Source: Betaproteobacteria bacterium (GTDB lineage Bacteria; Pseudomonadota; Gammaproteobacteria; Burkholderiales; Thiobacillaceae). From it: a DNA stretch of 64,000 nt. The position numbers and the translations under genes were made by a program. Every line of letters begins with the position of its first letter. Position 1 is the first letter of the stretch. Under the pieces are notes generated by a model. It ran no database searches, was not told the origin of the DNA, and saw only the letters and a list, made by a program, of their open reading frames with translations. The stretch lies in assembly GCA_016219425.1 (NCBI GenBank), contig JACRNB010000001.1, positions 1-64,000 on the forward strand. Reading direction: 5' to 3'. This document shows, one piece after another, positions 62,344 through 64,000 of the stretch.

Positions 62344-62663
62344 GCGTTCCTCCGTTTCCAGTCTGCCCAGTAGCTCAGGGCGGTTTCAATGTCGGCTTGC
62401 TGGCGGCGCTTGTCGCCACCCACCAGCAACAGAATCAGGCGCTCCCCGGCGCGGGCGTAATAGACGCGGTAGCCTGGCCCGTGGTCTATCCGCAACTCCC
62501 ACACGCCACCGTCCAGCGGCTTGCAGTCGCCAAGGTTGCCAGCGGCCAGACGTTGCACCCTGGCGGTAATCCTGGCCTTCGCCATCCTATCGGCCAGCGA
62601 TGAGAGCCAATCCTTGAAAGGAATTCGCCCATCGGGGGTCAGGTAGTCGCGTATCTCGTTCAT
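62340..62663 (-). CDS. RelE/HigB-type toxin
   Basis: A 107-residue toxin of the phage-derived Gp49-like/HigB group. ARVQRLAAGNLGDCKPLDGGVW near 34-55 and RIDHGPGYRVYYARAGERLILLL near 57-79 are the family's core, with the conserved basic and tyrosine residues. Such toxins cut mRNA on ribosomes. It should help maintain the element. Confidence 0.88.
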   Translation of the reverse strand: MNEIRDYLTPDGRIPFKDWLSSLADRMAKARITARVQRLAAGNLGDCKPLDGGVWELRIDHGPGYRVYYARAGERLILLLVGGDKRRQQADIETALSYWADWKRRNA

Positions 62664-62672
62664 TGGATTTGT

Positions 62673-62701
62673 AGCATATAAGTTACGGAAGTTCCCGGCA
62701 A
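62673..62701 (-). promoter_or_regulatory. Promoter of the toxin-antitoxin operon
   Basis: On the minus strand TTGCCG (62696-62701), a 17-base spacer and TATGCT (62673-62678) lie just before the toxin ATG. The palindrome GGAACTTCC inside the spacer could be an operator. Confidence 0.6.
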
Positions 62702-62708
62702 TCTCGGG

Positions 62709-64000
62709 TCAGGCGGTTTCCACCAGCCGCAAGCCGACCTGCTCTTCCTTCGGCTGTTCGATGCCGGCCTGTTCCAGAATCCACGCCTCAATCCTGACGT
62801 GCCACATGCGCAACAGGTCGAGAGGGCGGCGGCGGTAATGCTTCTCGGCAATGGCGGATGGTTTGTGGCCCATGATTTGGGCCACCACGCCCACGGGCGC
62901 TTCTGTCCACTCCGCCAGGGTTCCGAATGAACGGCGCAGGCCATGCAGCGATACATGCGGCAAGCCAGCCACTTGCAAGGCATCCTCGTGCGGTTGCCAC
63001 ACGGCGGCAATGCGCCCTGTCTTTGAGTTCCTGGCCGCGCTGCTGAATACCCACTCATTGCGGCGCGGCAGACTGGTCAGCAGTGCGGCAACAAAAGGCG
63101 TGAGTGGAATGATGCGGCCCGACTCTTCCACCTTGTCGGCAATCTTCAATGACTTCCATTGGAAGTCCACATCAGCCCATTTCAGGCTGGCCAGTTCCTC
63201 GCGTCTTGCCCCGGTCAGAATCAGCCCTTGCAGGTAGGCGCTCACGGCGGGAGGGGTGATTTTCTTCACGGCAGCGAACCATGCGGCCAGTTGCTCACGT
63301 TGCAGGCAGTCATCCTGCTTGGCCCTGGCGCGCGGTACATGGTCTTTTGCGATGCGCGAGCCGACTGCATCAAGGTCAACGGATGCCTTGTAGTCGTCAT
63401 GCCCGGCGCTCCACCGGAGAAAGGCGCGCAGCAGGCGGTAGGCAAGCGCGGCTTTGGTCGGGCGGGTTTGGGTTTCGTTGTCAAGCCAGGTTGCCACCTT
63501 GGCGGCAGTCAGGTCATTCAGCCTATGCGGCATCAGCGCGGCCAGCGGGCCGGCCTTGAGCGTGCCGGTTCCCCGCTTGCGTTGAATGTCGCCGCCCCTG
63601 GCGAACTCTTCGTGGTCGGACAGATGGCGGGCGCTCCATTTGCCTCTGCGGGCCTCAACGTAGGCGCTCCACGCCTCCGAGACCGTCACATCCCGGCGGC
63701 GCTGTTCCAGCTTCTTCGCTTCGGCGGCGGCGATGCGTTCGCGTTTCTGTTCGCGCGGGTCTGTGCCTTGGTCGGTCAGGGTTTGCAGGCGGTTGGCCTC
63801 TTGGCGGGCCTTGTCGAGAGTCCACGCACTCACTGTGCCGATGGTGACGCGAAGATCCTTGCCGTTCAGCTTGGTCTGAAAAACGAAGGTCTTGCGCCCC
63901 CCTTGGGAGGCCTTGAGCCCGAATCCTTGGGTGACGGTGTCCCACAAAAACGCGGCGGATTCATCCGGTTGGCAAGAGAAGGCGCTCACCCTTCCTTGCG
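62709..64000 (-). CDS. Tyrosine-type integrase, cut at the window edge
   Basis: At least 430 residues of a phage-type tyrosine recombinase. An N-terminal arm-binding domain (FLWDTVTQGFGLKASQGG region) and a SAM-like core precede the catalytic domain. Catalytic residues are visible: R in LTGARREEL, HGLRRSFG, and H..Y in GHKPSAIAEKHYRRR. The frame stays open to position 64000 (QGR before VSAF), and relatives start a few residues further on, so the start is probably outside the window. A GTG at 63987-63989 is possible, but the SD would lie too close. Confidence 0.9.
   Translation of the reverse strand, partial: QGRVSAFSCQPDESAAFLWDTVTQGFGLKASQGGRKTFVFQTKLNGKDLRVTIGTVSAWTLDKARQEANRLQTLTDQGTDPREQKRERIAAAEAKKLEQRRRDVTVSEAWSAYVEARRGKWSARHLSDHEEFARGGDIQRKRGTGTLKAGPLAALMPHRLNDLTAAKVATWLDNETQTRPTKAALAYRLLRAFLRWSAGHDDYKASVDLDAVGSRIAKDHVPRARAKQDDCLQREQLAAWFAAVKKITPPAVSAYLQGLILTGARREELASLKWADVDFQWKSLKIADKVEESGRIIPLTPFVAALLTSLPRRNEWVFSSAARNSKTGRIAAVWQPHEDALQVAGLPHVSLHGLRRSFGTLAEWTEAPVGVVAQIMGHKPSAIAEKHYRRRPLDLLRMWHVRIEAWILEQAGIEQPKEEQVGLRLVETA

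Overview
The window looks like the chromosome of a GC-rich betaproteobacterium, probably a respiratory or chemolithotrophic member of the Nitrosomonadales/Rhodocyclales type. The evidence is gene content and order: the rpsF-priB-rpsR-rplI-dnaB-alr block, a complete bioBFHCD block, a typical betaproteobacterial porin, several c-type cytochromes and a class I phosphoribulokinase. No RuBisCO gene is visible, so autotrophy is not shown. No marker in the window fixes the genus.

Left part (1-16,300): a four-gene overlapping operon on the minus strand (thermostable-hemolysin-family protein, AMP-dependent ligase, heme-oxygenase-like diiron enzyme, short-chain dehydrogenase) looks like a small biosynthetic pathway. 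Next to it lie a 9-kb cyclic beta-glucan synthase gene and an operon for SHP (an oxygen-binding cytochrome c), diheme cytochrome c and a cytochrome b561 fused to a second diheme domain. The four-gene operon and the SHP operon both carry a YTTAAK-N5-YTTAAK-like box (PmrA/QseB type) about 47 bp upstream of their first start codon, which suggests joint control.

Middle part (16,400-45,400): Dps, a HipBA toxin-antitoxin pair, a secreted MsrA-thioredoxin-MsrB lipoprotein, hemerythrin, RppH, ApbC, Dcd, a soluble GAF-type sensor kinase with its NarL-type regulator, FolE, phosphoribulokinase, then HemW-RdgB-RNase PH-PP2C-Ser/Thr kinase divergent from YicC, a porin, two tandem DUF1640 proteins, ComEA, an M23 peptidase, an RND pump with its outer-membrane channel, tRNA-Leu, TrpC and Alr.

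Right part (45,400-58,740): the DnaB/ribosomal protein block, SCO1, an Rrf2 regulator, the biotin genes bioB-bioF-bioH-bioC-bioD, ComF, NudB, a possible CheZ-like protein, a diheme cytochrome c4, a free periplasmic PilJ/NarX-type sensor protein, and tRNA-Gly and tRNA-Cys under a near-consensus promoter. From tRNA-Cys to the window end lies part of an integrative element (DUF3987 protein, primase-like protein, AlpA-like regulator, HigBA/RelE-type toxin pair, tyrosine integrase running off the edge).

A recurring feature is dispersed palindromic repeats. Several families sit between genes, and four protein genes (the ligase, hemW, the efflux lipoprotein and comF) appear to carry such repeats in frame as extra peptide segments.
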